Origin: CAG-791 sp963655255
GTDB taxonomy: Bacteria > Bacillota > Clostridia > Lachnospirales > Lachnospiraceae
Direction of reading: 5' to 3'
Length of the DNA: 16,777 bases
NCBI GenBank assembly: GCA_963655255.1
Contig: CAVKEB010000045.1
Location: 1-16,777, forward strand
Below, in pieces: positions 7,114-14,448 of this stretch. Position 1 is the stretch's first letter, and each line of letters starts with the position of its first letter. The translations under genes and the position numbers were made by a program. The notes under the pieces were generated by a model. It ran no database searches. It was not told where the DNA came from and worked only from the letters and a program-made list of their open reading frames with translations.

Positions 7114-8982
7114 ATGAGTGAAAATGAATTTCTGGATGAAAACGATCCGGAAGAGATGGAAGAAACTGCGACAGACCGGCAGGATCGCGGACACAGCGCA
7201 GCAGATGTTTCTGCGCCGCGCGATGAGGAAGCGGCAGAAGATACGGAGGACGAGTATGATCCGTATGAGGAAGAACGACGCAGAGAGCTGGAAGAACGGG
7301 CGAAGAAGAAACGACGCAAACGCAGCAGAAGTATTTTGAAGAAGCTCATCATACTGGCGCTTGTGATTGCAGCAGTGGCGTTCTTTTTCATACGGCGCGC
7401 CCAAAAGAGCACAGAGGTTGCGTACCAGTCTGACACGGCGGCGGTCCGGGATCTTTCTACGACCAATTCTTACACCGGAACGATTGAAGCAGTGGACAGC
7501 CAGTCGGTGATGTCTGCGGTGTCCGGCGTAAAGGTTACAGAGGTTCTGGTCGAGGAGGGCGATACGGTTCAGGAAGGTGATGTCATCGCAAGACTGGATA
7601 CCTCCAATATCGATGAACAGATCAGCGAGAAGGAAGCGACCATGAATGCGTCCGCGACCTCCAATGCCCTCAATATTCAATCGGCGCAGGCCAAGTACAA
7701 CAATCTGAAACAGAATCTGGATGATGGACTGGATCAGTCCACGCAGAATGCGTCTGCCCAGATTGATTCGGCGATGCAGAATCTGGTTTCTGCCCAGCAG
7801 TCCTACAATGATGAAGTCAATCTGAACAATGCGCAGCTGAGCCAGATCATTCTGAGTGCGATCCAGCAGATGGAGACGGCATACAACAATGTGCAGAGTG
7901 CGGCGCTGAGGACGCAGCAGTCTGTGGACAGCAAATCTCATGCACAGCAGCAGGCGAGTGATGCCGGAAAGACGTATGATTCGTTTTCGGATGACCAGCA
8001 GATCGAATCCAATGAGCTCAGTGAAGAGCAGGCCTGGGATAATTATGAGCAGGCGAAGACCAGTTATGAGCAGGCGAAGATCAATGAGGAAAACCGGCTG
8101 ACAGAACTGTATGATGCCGTGATTACGGCGCAGAACAATTATCTGAATGCCATCGATTCCTATAATGCGACAGTTCGTTCGACGCAGCAGACCCTGGAAG
8201 AGTATCAGAGAAGCATTCAGCAGGCTGAGGCAAATGCAGACAGTACCACGAGCCAGCTGCAGCTGGATAATCTGAAGGATTCGCTTTCTGATTATGTGAT
8301 TACGGCTCCGATGAGCGGAACTGTCACGACTCTGAACATAAAAGTGGGCGACATTACGGCGGTTTCTGCCACGTCCACACTGGCAACGATTACCAGCTAT
8401 GACAAGATGAAGGTGACGCTGTCTGTCAGCGAGTACGATGTATCGAATCTTTCCAAGGGCGACAAGGTCACGGTCACGGTAGATGCTGTCAACAAGGATT
8501 TTGAAGGAACGGTGAGTGCGGTTTCTGCGGTAGGCTCATCCAGCAACGGCATTGCCTATTTCTCCGTAGAAGTTCAGTTTACCCCGGATTCTTCGGTCAT
8601 GGTTGGAATGACAGCGGATGTCCGGCAGACCATCAGTGAAGCAAAGAATGTGGTCACGGTTCTGAGTGATGCGGTTGCCACCGGTTCGGATGGCTCTTCT
8701 TATGTACTGGTGAAGGGAACGAACGAGAAGGGGAAGGATGCATATGTCCAGCAGGCTGTTACCCTCGGTTCGTCCGACGGAACCTACACGGAAATTACAA
8801 GTGGTCTGAATGCCGGTGACACTGTTTACTATGCAGACAATACGTCGGCAGCTCAGGATATGTCTTCCATGATGTTCGGAATGGATGACAGTGAAGTTGA
8901 TATGGATATGGGAATGGGCGGCGGTCCCGGCGGCCCGGATTCCGGCGCTGCTCCCGGCGGCCCCGGCGGAGGTGCGCAGTAA
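7114..8982 (+). CDS. MacA/HlyD-family membrane fusion adaptor of an ABC exporter
   Basis: 622 residues, start ATG 7114 with GGAAAGGAG at 7094-7102. Order: a very acidic cytoplasmic tail (1-60), a run of Arg/Lys (61-72), one membrane helix (~78-93), the first half of a biotinyl-lipoyl domain (VSGVKVTEVLVEEGDTVQEGDVIARLD, 137-162), a long Gln/Asn-rich helical hairpin (~170-385), the second lipoyl half (ITAPMSGTVTTLNIKVGD), a beta-barrel, and a Gly/Pro/Met-rich end. This is the layout of RND/MacA-type adaptors, which in Gram-positives such as YknX work with a MacB-like ABC pump. It overlaps the ATPase gene by one base (TAATG). The acidic tail and the Gly/Pro tail are longer than usual. The cargo is unknown; peptides, toxins or envelope molecules are typical for the family. 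Confidence 0.92.
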   Translation: MSENEFLDENDPEEMEETATDRQDRGHSAADVSAPRDEEAAEDTEDEYDPYEEERRRELEERAKKKRRKRSRSILKKLIILALVIAAVAFFFIRRAQKSTEVAYQSDTAAVRDLSTTNSYTGTIEAVDSQSVMSAVSGVKVTEVLVEEGDTVQEGDVIARLDTSNIDEQISEKEATMNASATSNALNIQSAQAKYNNLKQNLDDGLDQSTQNASAQIDSAMQNLVSAQQSYNDEVNLNNAQLSQIILSAIQQMETAYNNVQSAALRTQQSVDSKSHAQQQASDAGKTYDSFSDDQQIESNELSEEQAWDNYEQAKTSYEQAKINEENRLTELYDAVITAQNNYLNAIDSYNATVRSTQQTLEEYQRSIQQAEANADSTTSQLQLDNLKDSLSDYVITAPMSGTVTTLNIKVGDITAVSATSTLATITSYDKMKVTLSVSEYDVSNLSKGDKVTVTVDAVNKDFEGTVSAVSAVGSSSNGIAYFSVEVQFTPDSSVMVGMTADVRQTISEAKNVVTVLSDAVATGSDGSSYVLVKGTNEKGKDAYVQQAVTLGSSDGTYTEITSGLNAGDTVYYADNTSAAQDMSSMMFGMDDSEVDMDMGMGGGPGGPDSGAAPGGPGGGAQ

Positions 8983-9674
8983 TGGGGCGCGTTATTCTGC
9001 GGATGAAGAATATCTGTAAGGATTATGTCATGGGAAATGAGACGGTTCATGTTCTCAAGAACATAGACCTTACGGTGGAACAGGGCGAATATCTGGCAGT
9101 CCTCGGACCTTCCGGTTCCGGAAAGTCGACGCTGATGAATATCATCGGATGCCTTGACGTGCCTACCAGCGGCGATTACTGGCTGAATGGCGAGCATATC
9201 GCAGATATGGATGAGGCTGCGCTTTCTCACATTCGCGGCAATGAGATCGGATTTATTTTCCAGTCCTATTATCTGCTCCAGAAGCAGACGGCGGCGGAGA
9301 ATGTGGAGCTGCCGCTGATCTATGCGAATATGTCAGGACGGGCAAGGCGTGAGCGCGTGGATGAAGTGATGCGGCTGGTCGGACTGACGGATAAGATGGA
9401 CCACTATCCGAACCAGCTTTCCGGAGGCCAGCAGCAGAGAGTTGCCATTGCACGGGCAGTTTCCAACCATCCGTCCATCCTGCTCGCGGATGAACCTACC
9501 GGTGCATTAGATCAGAAAACCGGTGCACAGGTGATCTCTCTGTTCAAGGAGCTGAATGATGCCGGCAATACCATCATTATGATTACGCATGATGCGCATA
9601 TTGCAGCGCACGCAAAGCGGATTGTGAAGATTCTGGACGGCAGGATCAGTGAAGGAGAGCTTGCCGATGCATAG
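8982..9674 (+). CDS. MacB/LolD-type ABC transporter ATPase
   Basis: 230 residues, the usual size for this family. Complete motifs: Walker A GPSGSGKST (42-50), Q-loop Gln94 in FIFQSYYLL, signature LSGGQQQR (from 146), Walker B ILLADEP (Glu171) followed by TGALD, and H-loop His203 in ITHD. It should power the adjacent permease. The ATG shares one base with the adaptor stop, and GGAGG in the adaptor's last codons is its ribosome site. Its end overlaps the permease start by eight bases. This tight coupling supports one three-gene operon. Confidence 0.96.
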   Translation: MGRVILRMKNICKDYVMGNETVHVLKNIDLTVEQGEYLAVLGPSGSGKSTLMNIIGCLDVPTSGDYWLNGEHIADMDEAALSHIRGNEIGFIFQSYYLLQKQTAAENVELPLIYANMSGRARRERVDEVMRLVGLTDKMDHYPNQLSGGQQQRVAIARAVSNHPSILLADEPTGALDQKTGAQVISLFKELNDAGNTIIMITHDAHIAAHAKRIVKILDGRISEGELADA

Positions 9675-10881
9675 TATTACAATGATCAGACAGAGCATGA
9701 AAATGGCTCTGCAGAATATTATCGGAAACAAGATGCGTTCGTTTCTCACCATGCTGGGAATCGTGATCGGTGTCGCATCCGTCATTGGACTGATCACCAT
9801 TGTGCAGAGCGCTACGGGATCCATCATGAACGAATTTGAATCGCTGGGAGCGGGAACCATTTCCATCTCGGCGCAGGGGACGATGGTTCACCATGGTCTG
9901 AGCGAAAAGGATCTGGAGACGCTCCGGAATCTGGATGGAGTGGATGCCATTGCGCCTTCGGCGTCGCTGACGACTTCGGCTGTCTACAACAACAATGTGG
10001 TCAAGAACATCGAGGTGGATGGAGAGGATGCGGTTTATTTTCAGCATAATCAGGAAACGCTGCAGGCCGGACGGATTTTCAACACGGCGGAGGCAGATGG
10101 AGAAACCAATGTCGCCATTGTCGATACCGATTTCATTGAAAACGTTCTGAACGGGAACGGAGCCATTGGAACGGAGTTCATTCTGAATGGTTATCATTAT
10201 AAAATCATCGGTATCAAAGCCAAGGACACCAATGTTTCCAGCTTCTTTACCGGGAGCAGTTCCAAGGGAACGGTCATTGTCCCTTATAAAAATGCATTGA
10301 AGATGTCGTCACTGAAAAACGTGACCAGTGTGAGCGTTTATTATACAGAAGACAATGTCAGCTCCAGCCAGCTGCAGAGGGAACTGAAGAAGGCACTGAA
10401 CGATATTTTCGGTACAGATGAGGACAACGCGGATCAGGCGTACAGTGTGATCAGTATGGATTCTCTGATGGATACGATGAGTACGATTGAAACCATGCTG
10501 TCCACGATGCTGGGCGGCATTGCATCCATTGCGCTGGTCGTGGGCGGAATCGGAATCATGAATATGATGCTGGTGTCCGTGTCGGAGAGAACGAGAGAGA
10601 TCGGACTTCGCAAGGCTCTTGGAGCGGAGCCCATGCGGATTCAGATGCAGTTTCTGATCGAATCCATTACGCTGTCGCTGATGGGAGGATTCATTGGCAT
10701 TGTTCTGGGAATTGTGATTGCGCTGGTCGGCACGAAACTGCTGAATACGTCGTTTCAGATTTCATACAGTGCAATCGCTCTGGGCGCGGGATTTTCCGCG
10801 GCGGTTGGCATTATTTTCGGATGGATGCCGGCAAGAAGAGCCAGCCAGTTGAACCCGATTGATGCATTGAGAAGTGAATAA
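9667..10881 (+). CDS. MacB-type ABC transporter permease (FtsX-like)
   Basis: 404 residues. Start ATG 9667 is chosen over GTG 9649 because AAGGAGAG (9652-9659) lies just before it. Topology is classic: a first helix (~26-47) in IIGNKMRSFLTMLGIVIGVASVI, a large extracytoplasmic MacB domain (~50-275), then three C-terminal helices (~279-303, 335-356, 368-388). The family marker VSERTREIGLRKALGA lies between the second and third helices, and it ends PARRASQLNPIDALRSE as these permeases do. Two copies would be expected to form a mechanotransmission pump with the ATPase and adaptor. There is no fused ATPase domain, unlike E. coli MacB, as is usual in Gram-positives. Confidence 0.95.
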   Translation: MHSITMIRQSMKMALQNIIGNKMRSFLTMLGIVIGVASVIGLITIVQSATGSIMNEFESLGAGTISISAQGTMVHHGLSEKDLETLRNLDGVDAIAPSASLTTSAVYNNNVVKNIEVDGEDAVYFQHNQETLQAGRIFNTAEADGETNVAIVDTDFIENVLNGNGAIGTEFILNGYHYKIIGIKAKDTNVSSFFTGSSSKGTVIVPYKNALKMSSLKNVTSVSVYYTEDNVSSSQLQRELKKALNDIFGTDEDNADQAYSVISMDSLMDTMSTIETMLSTMLGGIASIALVVGGIGIMNMMLVSVSERTREIGLRKALGAEPMRIQMQFLIESITLSLMGGFIGIVLGIVIALVGTKLLNTSFQISYSAIALGAGFSAAVGIIFGWMPARRASQLNPIDALRSE

Positions 10882-11091
10882 CACTCGAATGCGGCTGATG
10901 CCGCATTCTCCTGTTCCGAGCGAACACACTGCGTGTGTTTGCTCCCGCATCGGAGAAACCGCCTGCGCGGATTTCTCCTCGCGTATACTCGAAGCTGCCC
11001 GATGGCAGTATCTCCTGTTCCGAGCGAACACACTGCGTGTGTTTGCTCCCGCATCGGAGAAACCGCCTGCGCGGATTTCTCCTCACGCACA
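10882..11091 (+). repeat. 104-bp tandem hairpin array (two full repeat-element copies)
   Basis: Two units start at CTC 10884 and CTC 10988. From 10908-10980 to 11012-11084 they are identical. Unit 1: H1 (10887-10908) 9-bp arms GAATGCGGC/GCCGCATTC with TGAT loop; H2 (10918-10944) 12-bp stem with TGC loop and one G-U pair; H3 (10952-10978) GGAGAAA-CCGC/GCGG-A-TTTCTCC with a bulged A. In unit 2, H1 has a CGAT loop and two mismatched positions. The array begins one base after the permease stop and leads to the secreted protein gene. I see no promoter in it. The stems lack T-tracts, so mRNA processing, stability or attenuation is more likely than plain termination. Confidence 0.85.
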
Positions 11092-11134
11092 CTCGAAGCT
11101 GTCCGATGGCAATTTCACCTGCTTCGAGCAGGCA
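11092..11134 (+). repeat. Third, partial repeat unit with diverged H1
   Basis: Again in 104-base register (CTC at 11092). H1 (11095-11116) has arms GAAGCTGTC/GGCAATTTC around CGAT; pairing survives through two G-U wobbles with one mismatch. H2 and H3 are missing. Instead CCTGCT-TCG-AGCAGG (11118-11132) forms a short perfect hairpin 14 bases before the ATG, near the ribosome site of the secreted protein gene. Confidence 0.7.
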
Positions 11135-11147
11135 CAGAAAGGAAACG

Positions 11148-11831
11148 ATGAAAATGATCAAATTATGGAACGGCAAGAATAAGAATTTAAAGACAAGACT
11201 GACGGGTTTTCTTCTCGGAACAGCGGTTACGGTTTCCGCGCTTGTTACACCGCTTGCCGGAGGGATGCAGGTTCAGGCGAAGGCCGCCTATGATACGAAG
11301 TACTCGCAGACCATCAGTATGGAAAATCTGCTGCTGCCGGCGCTGAGTAAAAACTTTACGGATGCGAACGGCGTCTACAGGCAGTTGAAGCAGGCAATCC
11401 GGTATCAGAGTATCTATCAGGGCAATATCCTGAATATGATCAATAAGGGAGCCAATATCCCCGCAGATGCTCTGAAGAAATTGTATGAGGAAGGACTGAT
11501 TTCCGGATTTCTGTATCATTTCGGAACGAACCAGGCCTTTACCGTGGATGACTATAAGGATGTTTTTGATCCGGTCTGGTATTGGGCGAGCAACCCGGAT
11601 TTACAGGCAGCATATGGAACCTATGATCCGAATACGCTGCTCGTGGATTTCCTGACAACGGGAATGACGCTGGGACGTTCTTCCAGCCAGAACTTCAATG
11701 TTTCGTACTTTAAGAGCAATTATCCCTGGCTGCAGCAGTATCTCGGGAATGACAATGCCAATTATTACCTGTTCTACATTCTCTTTGGAAAAGATATGGG
11801 GATGACGGCAGATAAACAGATCAGCAAATAA
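11148..11831 (+). CDS. Small secreted protein with two aromatic/NPD-type repeats
   Basis: 227 residues. Start ATG 11148 after AAAGGAAA gives a good Sec signal peptide with likely cleavage QAKA (43-46). The open frame continues upstream through the hairpin array, but that part is not protein-like. The mature N-half (47-135) has no family I recognise. The C-half has two related ~40-residue units: VFDPVWYWASNPDLQAAYG...GMTLGRS (~138-180) and NFNVSYFKSNYPWLQQYLG...GKDMGM (~182-220). They follow the pattern aromatic-x(n)-NPD/NYP-L-x-x-Y-G seen in many clostridial surface and secreted proteins. There is no anchor, catalytic motif or cysteine. It is probably released or held by binding an envelope partner. 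The gene follows the MacAB-like operon and is 34 bases from the next gene, so a functional link is plausible but unproven. Confidence 0.85.
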   Translation: MKMIKLWNGKNKNLKTRLTGFLLGTAVTVSALVTPLAGGMQVQAKAAYDTKYSQTISMENLLLPALSKNFTDANGVYRQLKQAIRYQSIYQGNILNMINKGANIPADALKKLYEEGLISGFLYHFGTNQAFTVDDYKDVFDPVWYWASNPDLQAAYGTYDPNTLLVDFLTTGMTLGRSSSQNFNVSYFKSNYPWLQQYLGNDNANYYLFYILFGKDMGMTADKQISK

Positions 11832-11865
11832 GCGTTTCGGCTGATATCCGGAAGGAGAAAATCGG

Positions 11866-13092
11866 GTGTCTATCAACCTGGATCAAAAGAAATACCGGGT
11901 TTCCCTTGTCCCTTGTGAGAGTTATGAAACAAAAACGGTCCGGTCTGCCATGCGGGAGCTTCTGGCTCCGCTCGGCGGGCTGGATTTTGTGTCTCCGGGC
12001 ATGAAGGTGGCGATAAAGGCCAACCTGGTAACGGGAGCAGAGGAAAGCCGGGCAGTGACGACGCATCCGGAGCTGATTGCAGCTCTGTGTGAAATGCTGT
12101 GCGAAAAAGGGGCAGAAGTGATCGTCGGAGACAGTCCAGGAGGGCTGTTTACGCCGGGGATTCTGCAGAATGCCTATCGAAATGCCGGTTATGGGAGAAT
12201 TGAGCAGACCGGGGCGAGACTGAATCTGGACACTTCGGTTAGGAAGGCGGTTTTTCCGGAAGCGGTCAGTGCGAAGGCGTTTGATTACACCGGATGGCTG
12301 GATCAGGCGGATGTCATCATTGATTTTGCAAAATTGAAAACCCATGCCATGCTGCGGATGACCTGCTGCACGAAGAATCTGTTCGGGGTGGTTCCGGGGA
12401 CGACAAAACCGGAATATCATATGCGCTTTCCGGAACCGACGGCTTTTGCAAATATGCTGGTGGATCTGAATGAGTATTTTCGCCCGAAGATCCGTCTGGC
12501 GATTGTGGATGCCGTGGACGGAATGGAAGGAAACGGGCCGACGAGTGGGACGCCGCGGCATATCGGAGCGCTGGCGGCTTCTGATGTGACGTATGCAGCG
12601 GACCTTGTATGCGCGACCATGATCGGTATGAAACGTTCGGAAATCCTGTATTTGGAGGAAGCGTGGAAACGGGGACTGGCTCCGGGAAGTCTGGAAGAGA
12701 TTGAAATATACGGGAGCAGACCGGAACAGTTTGCCGTTCCGGATTTTAAAAGGAATACTCTGGACCGGAGTATTTCCTTCGGATCGGGAGGGACTGCGGG
12801 AAAGGTGACCTCCGCCTTCCTGAAGCTGGCGTTATCCTCGGGGCCGAAGGTGACGCCGAAAGAATGCACCGGCTGCGGGAAATGCAGCAGGACCTGTCCG
12901 GCTCATGCCATCCGGATGGTGGAGGGGAAGCCTTCCGTGGACCGGAAAAAATGCATCGGATGCTTCTGCTGTCAGGAATTCTGTCCCACGGGAGCCATGA
13001 AGGTGCATCATACGCTTCTGGCAAGGGCGCTTGCATCTCTGGGAAGAAATCCGAAGAGTCCCGAGGGTGTCAGAGAATCACACAAAGGCTGA
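11866..13092 (+). CDS. DUF362 family protein with C-terminal 2[4Fe-4S] ferredoxin domain
   Basis: 408 residues. GTG start at 11866 with AAGGAG (11852-11857). Residues ~1-310 match the DUF362 fold: VAIKANLV, THPELIAALCEMLCEKGAEVIVGDSPGG, IDFAKLKTHAMLRMTCCTKNLFG and DAVDGMEGNGPTSG. The C-terminus carries two classic cluster motifs, CTGCGKCSRTCP (334-345) and CIGCFCCQEFCP (363-374), each CxxCxxCxxxCP, so two [4Fe-4S] clusters are expected. The precise reaction of this family is not established; it is common in anaerobes. No signal or membrane segment is visible, so it is cytoplasmic. It may be cotranscribed with the secreted protein gene, as no terminator lies between, but a joint role is not evident. 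Confidence 0.92.
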   Translation: MSINLDQKKYRVSLVPCESYETKTVRSAMRELLAPLGGLDFVSPGMKVAIKANLVTGAEESRAVTTHPELIAALCEMLCEKGAEVIVGDSPGGLFTPGILQNAYRNAGYGRIEQTGARLNLDTSVRKAVFPEAVSAKAFDYTGWLDQADVIIDFAKLKTHAMLRMTCCTKNLFGVVPGTTKPEYHMRFPEPTAFANMLVDLNEYFRPKIRLAIVDAVDGMEGNGPTSGTPRHIGALAASDVTYAADLVCATMIGMKRSEILYLEEAWKRGLAPGSLEEIEIYGSRPEQFAVPDFKRNTLDRSISFGSGGTAGKVTSAFLKLALSSGPKVTPKECTGCGKCSRTCPAHAIRMVEGKPSVDRKKCIGCFCCQEFCPTGAMKVHHTLLARALASLGRNPKSPEGVRESHKG

Positions 13093-13127
13093 GAGGCGAG
13101 GGCAGAAGGATCTGAATCTGTGCCCCA

Positions 13128-13170
13128 AACGAAAAAGGAAAGGGAAGGCTCCCACAACAGGGGCCTTCCC
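13128..13170 (-). terminator. Intrinsic terminator of the ECF S-component gene
   Basis: Stem GGGAAGGC/GCCTTCCC (13142-13149 / 13163-13170) plus an inner CCC/GGG with one bulged base and loop ACAACA. Read leftwards it is followed by TTTCCTTTTTC, a proper T-tract for minus-strand transcripts. Rightwards there is no T-run, although the hairpin could still protect the DUF362 mRNA end. Confidence 0.8.
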
Positions 13171-13295
13171 AGCAATCATTTCACATATTAAGCAACAATC
13201 AGCACATCTTGAATCTCCCTGCGGAAATCTCTGCTGCTGTCATTGAGAGCTCCTCCGGAAACTGATAGCATGCGGAATGGCTATCCCATCAGAAC

Positions 13296-13895
13296 TTAGA
13301 AGCGGAAGAACAGGCCGAGCTTTTTCAGAGGAGCCCTGAGTGCCATGTAGAGAACAATGACAATGACAGCGGACACCACCGAGTTCAGCAGAGTTACCGC
13401 GAAATTGATCGCGAAGGAAACTTCCGCAGCGGGCTTGCCGAGAATCAGGATCTTGTAGAAGTAACGAAGGAGCGGATCAAAGACCGCGTTGAAGGCCAGT
13501 CCGGCAATCGTGGCAAGGATGACCCAGCGCAGGACTTTTTTGGTGTCTGTCTCCGTGGAGATATGACCGAGCCTGTGAGCGATGAGGCCGACGATGAGAC
13601 CGATCAGAAATTTGATGATGAAGGTAATCGGTGCCTCCACAATGTAGACGGGATCAATCAGATCCGCGATGGTCAGGCCGATGGCTCCGCCGATTCCGCC
13701 ATACAGGCTGCCCAGAAGAAGAGCACCCAGAACAACGAAGGCGTTTCCGAGATGAATGGAAACCTGTCCGGCTCCGGGAGTCGGAATGCGGATGGCAAGG
13801 TAAGTGAATACGACATAGGTAATGGCGGCGAAAACACCGGCGAAGACGAGCTTACGGAGTTTTCCGTCCTGTGTGGTTGTCTGTGTAGTGCTCAT
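13296..13895 (-). CDS. ECF transporter S-component (vitamin/micronutrient-binding membrane protein)
   Basis: 199 residues, about six hydrophobic helices, the size and look of energy-coupling-factor S-components. The region GQVSIHLGNAFVVLGALLLGSLYGG is typical of the fold and would lie at the substrate pocket. I use ATG 13895 (protein MSTTQ): GGGAGG at 13903-13908 is 7 bases from it but only 1 base from the ATG at 13901. No EcfA, EcfA' or EcfT gene is nearby, so it probably uses a shared ECF module encoded elsewhere. The substrate cannot be told from sequence. It has a convergent terminator at 13128-13170 and a long leader upstream. Confidence 0.85.
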   Translation of the reverse strand: MSTTQTTTQDGKLRKLVFAGVFAAITYVVFTYLAIRIPTPGAGQVSIHLGNAFVVLGALLLGSLYGGIGGAIGLTIADLIDPVYIVEAPITFIIKFLIGLIVGLIAHRLGHISTETDTKKVLRWVILATIAGLAFNAVFDPLLRYFYKILILGKPAAEVSFAINFAVTLLNSVVSAVIVIVLYMALRAPLKKLGLFFRF

Positions 13896-14048
13896 AATCA
13901 TTCCTCCCTCAAATTATAGAGATTGCGGCAGAGCCTCGCGTAACGATGCGGATGAGGATATTCCGTTCAAGTCTGCATCTCGGAAAATCCGTGCCCTGGC
14001 GTGACGGCTGCCTGTTATGTATGGATGTCTTCCGGAATTCAAGTATTC
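13896..14048 (-). promoter_or_regulatory. Long untranslated leader of the S-component gene, possible regulatory RNA
   Basis: About 147 bases separate the proposed transcription start from the ATG. The leader has pairing potential: on the minus strand CCTC...GAGG encloses a GCATCGTTACGC segment, and GCAGA (near 13971) can pair with TCTGC (near 13928). Leaders of ECF S-component genes often hold riboswitches. I could not match a known class; TPP-like words such as CCGAGATG and CTTGAAC are there, but the rest of the conserved TPP core is not. Confidence 0.3.
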
Positions 14049-14076
14049 AGTATAAACAGAAGTGGAATGGCCACAA
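14049..14076 (-). promoter_or_regulatory. Possible promoter of the S-component gene
   Basis: Minus strand TTGTGG (14071-14076), 16-base spacer, TATACT (14049-14054). The -10 is good and the -35 is half-good. A TATAAT at 13913-13918 is closer to the gene but would put the start inside the ribosome site, so I prefer this one. Confidence 0.4.
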
Positions 14077-14104
14077 GTACCAAAATATGAATTATTTACA
14101 ATAC

Positions 14105-14165
14105 CACTTTGCGGCGGCATTGATGCTGCCGTATTCGGACAAACCGCCTTCACGGATTTTGCTGA
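14105..14165 (+). repeat. Degenerate stem-loop repeat copy upstream of the glycosidase
   Basis: A 10-bp hairpin (14110-14133) has arms TGCGGCGGCA/TGCTGCCGTA around TTGA, with two wobbles that are G-U on the plus strand. It is followed by TTCGGACAAACCGCCTTCACGG and ATTTTG, matching module H3 of the array at 10952-10978, including the extra A after CGG. H1 and the GAG...CTC hairpin are missing. It lies ~285 bases before the GH27 start. Confidence 0.65.
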
Positions 14166-14448
14166 ATGCGGGGATAATCATGAAACCACATGTCATATTC
14201 GCTTGGGTAACATGTATCCATCTGTTCAGGAACATTCTCAGGCTGCCGGAATTTCAGAAGGCCTGGAGAGAAAAGGGGGATGTATGTTATTCTTCTATAG
14301 GTAAGGGAACAAAAGGTCTGATCGAAGCACCGAATCAGATAAATGGGGAGAAGTTTATCCGAACAGGTGCTGCAGCAGACAATATGCGGGAAAAGGAATT
14401 GTTTTCAAATGTGCTGCCGGGGAAGATCTGCGGCGGGAAGGGAATCGA
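14166..14448 (+). other. Gene-poor stretch before the glycosidase
   Basis: An open frame (13946-14452) crosses this region, but it lacks a good ribosome site, runs through the repeat and the S-component promoter, and has no recognisable protein features, so I do not call it a gene. No clear promoter for the glycosidase is visible. GGGAAGGG at 14435-14442 is the glycosidase ribosome site. Apart from this I see nothing. Confidence 0.5.

Noticed and set aside
10882..11134. CRISPR array
   Set aside because: Only two full units, no unique spacers between identical repeats, each unit is itself a set of hairpins, and no cas genes.
10935..11147. In-frame N-terminal extension of the secreted protein through the hairpin array
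   Set aside because: The extension encodes repeat DNA (duplicated Cys/Arg-rich peptide), while the ATG at 11148 has a ribosome site and begins a good signal peptide.
13896..14048. TPP riboswitch
   Set aside because: Only short words (CCGAGATG, CTTGAAC) resemble it; the conserved second half of the TPP core cannot be found.
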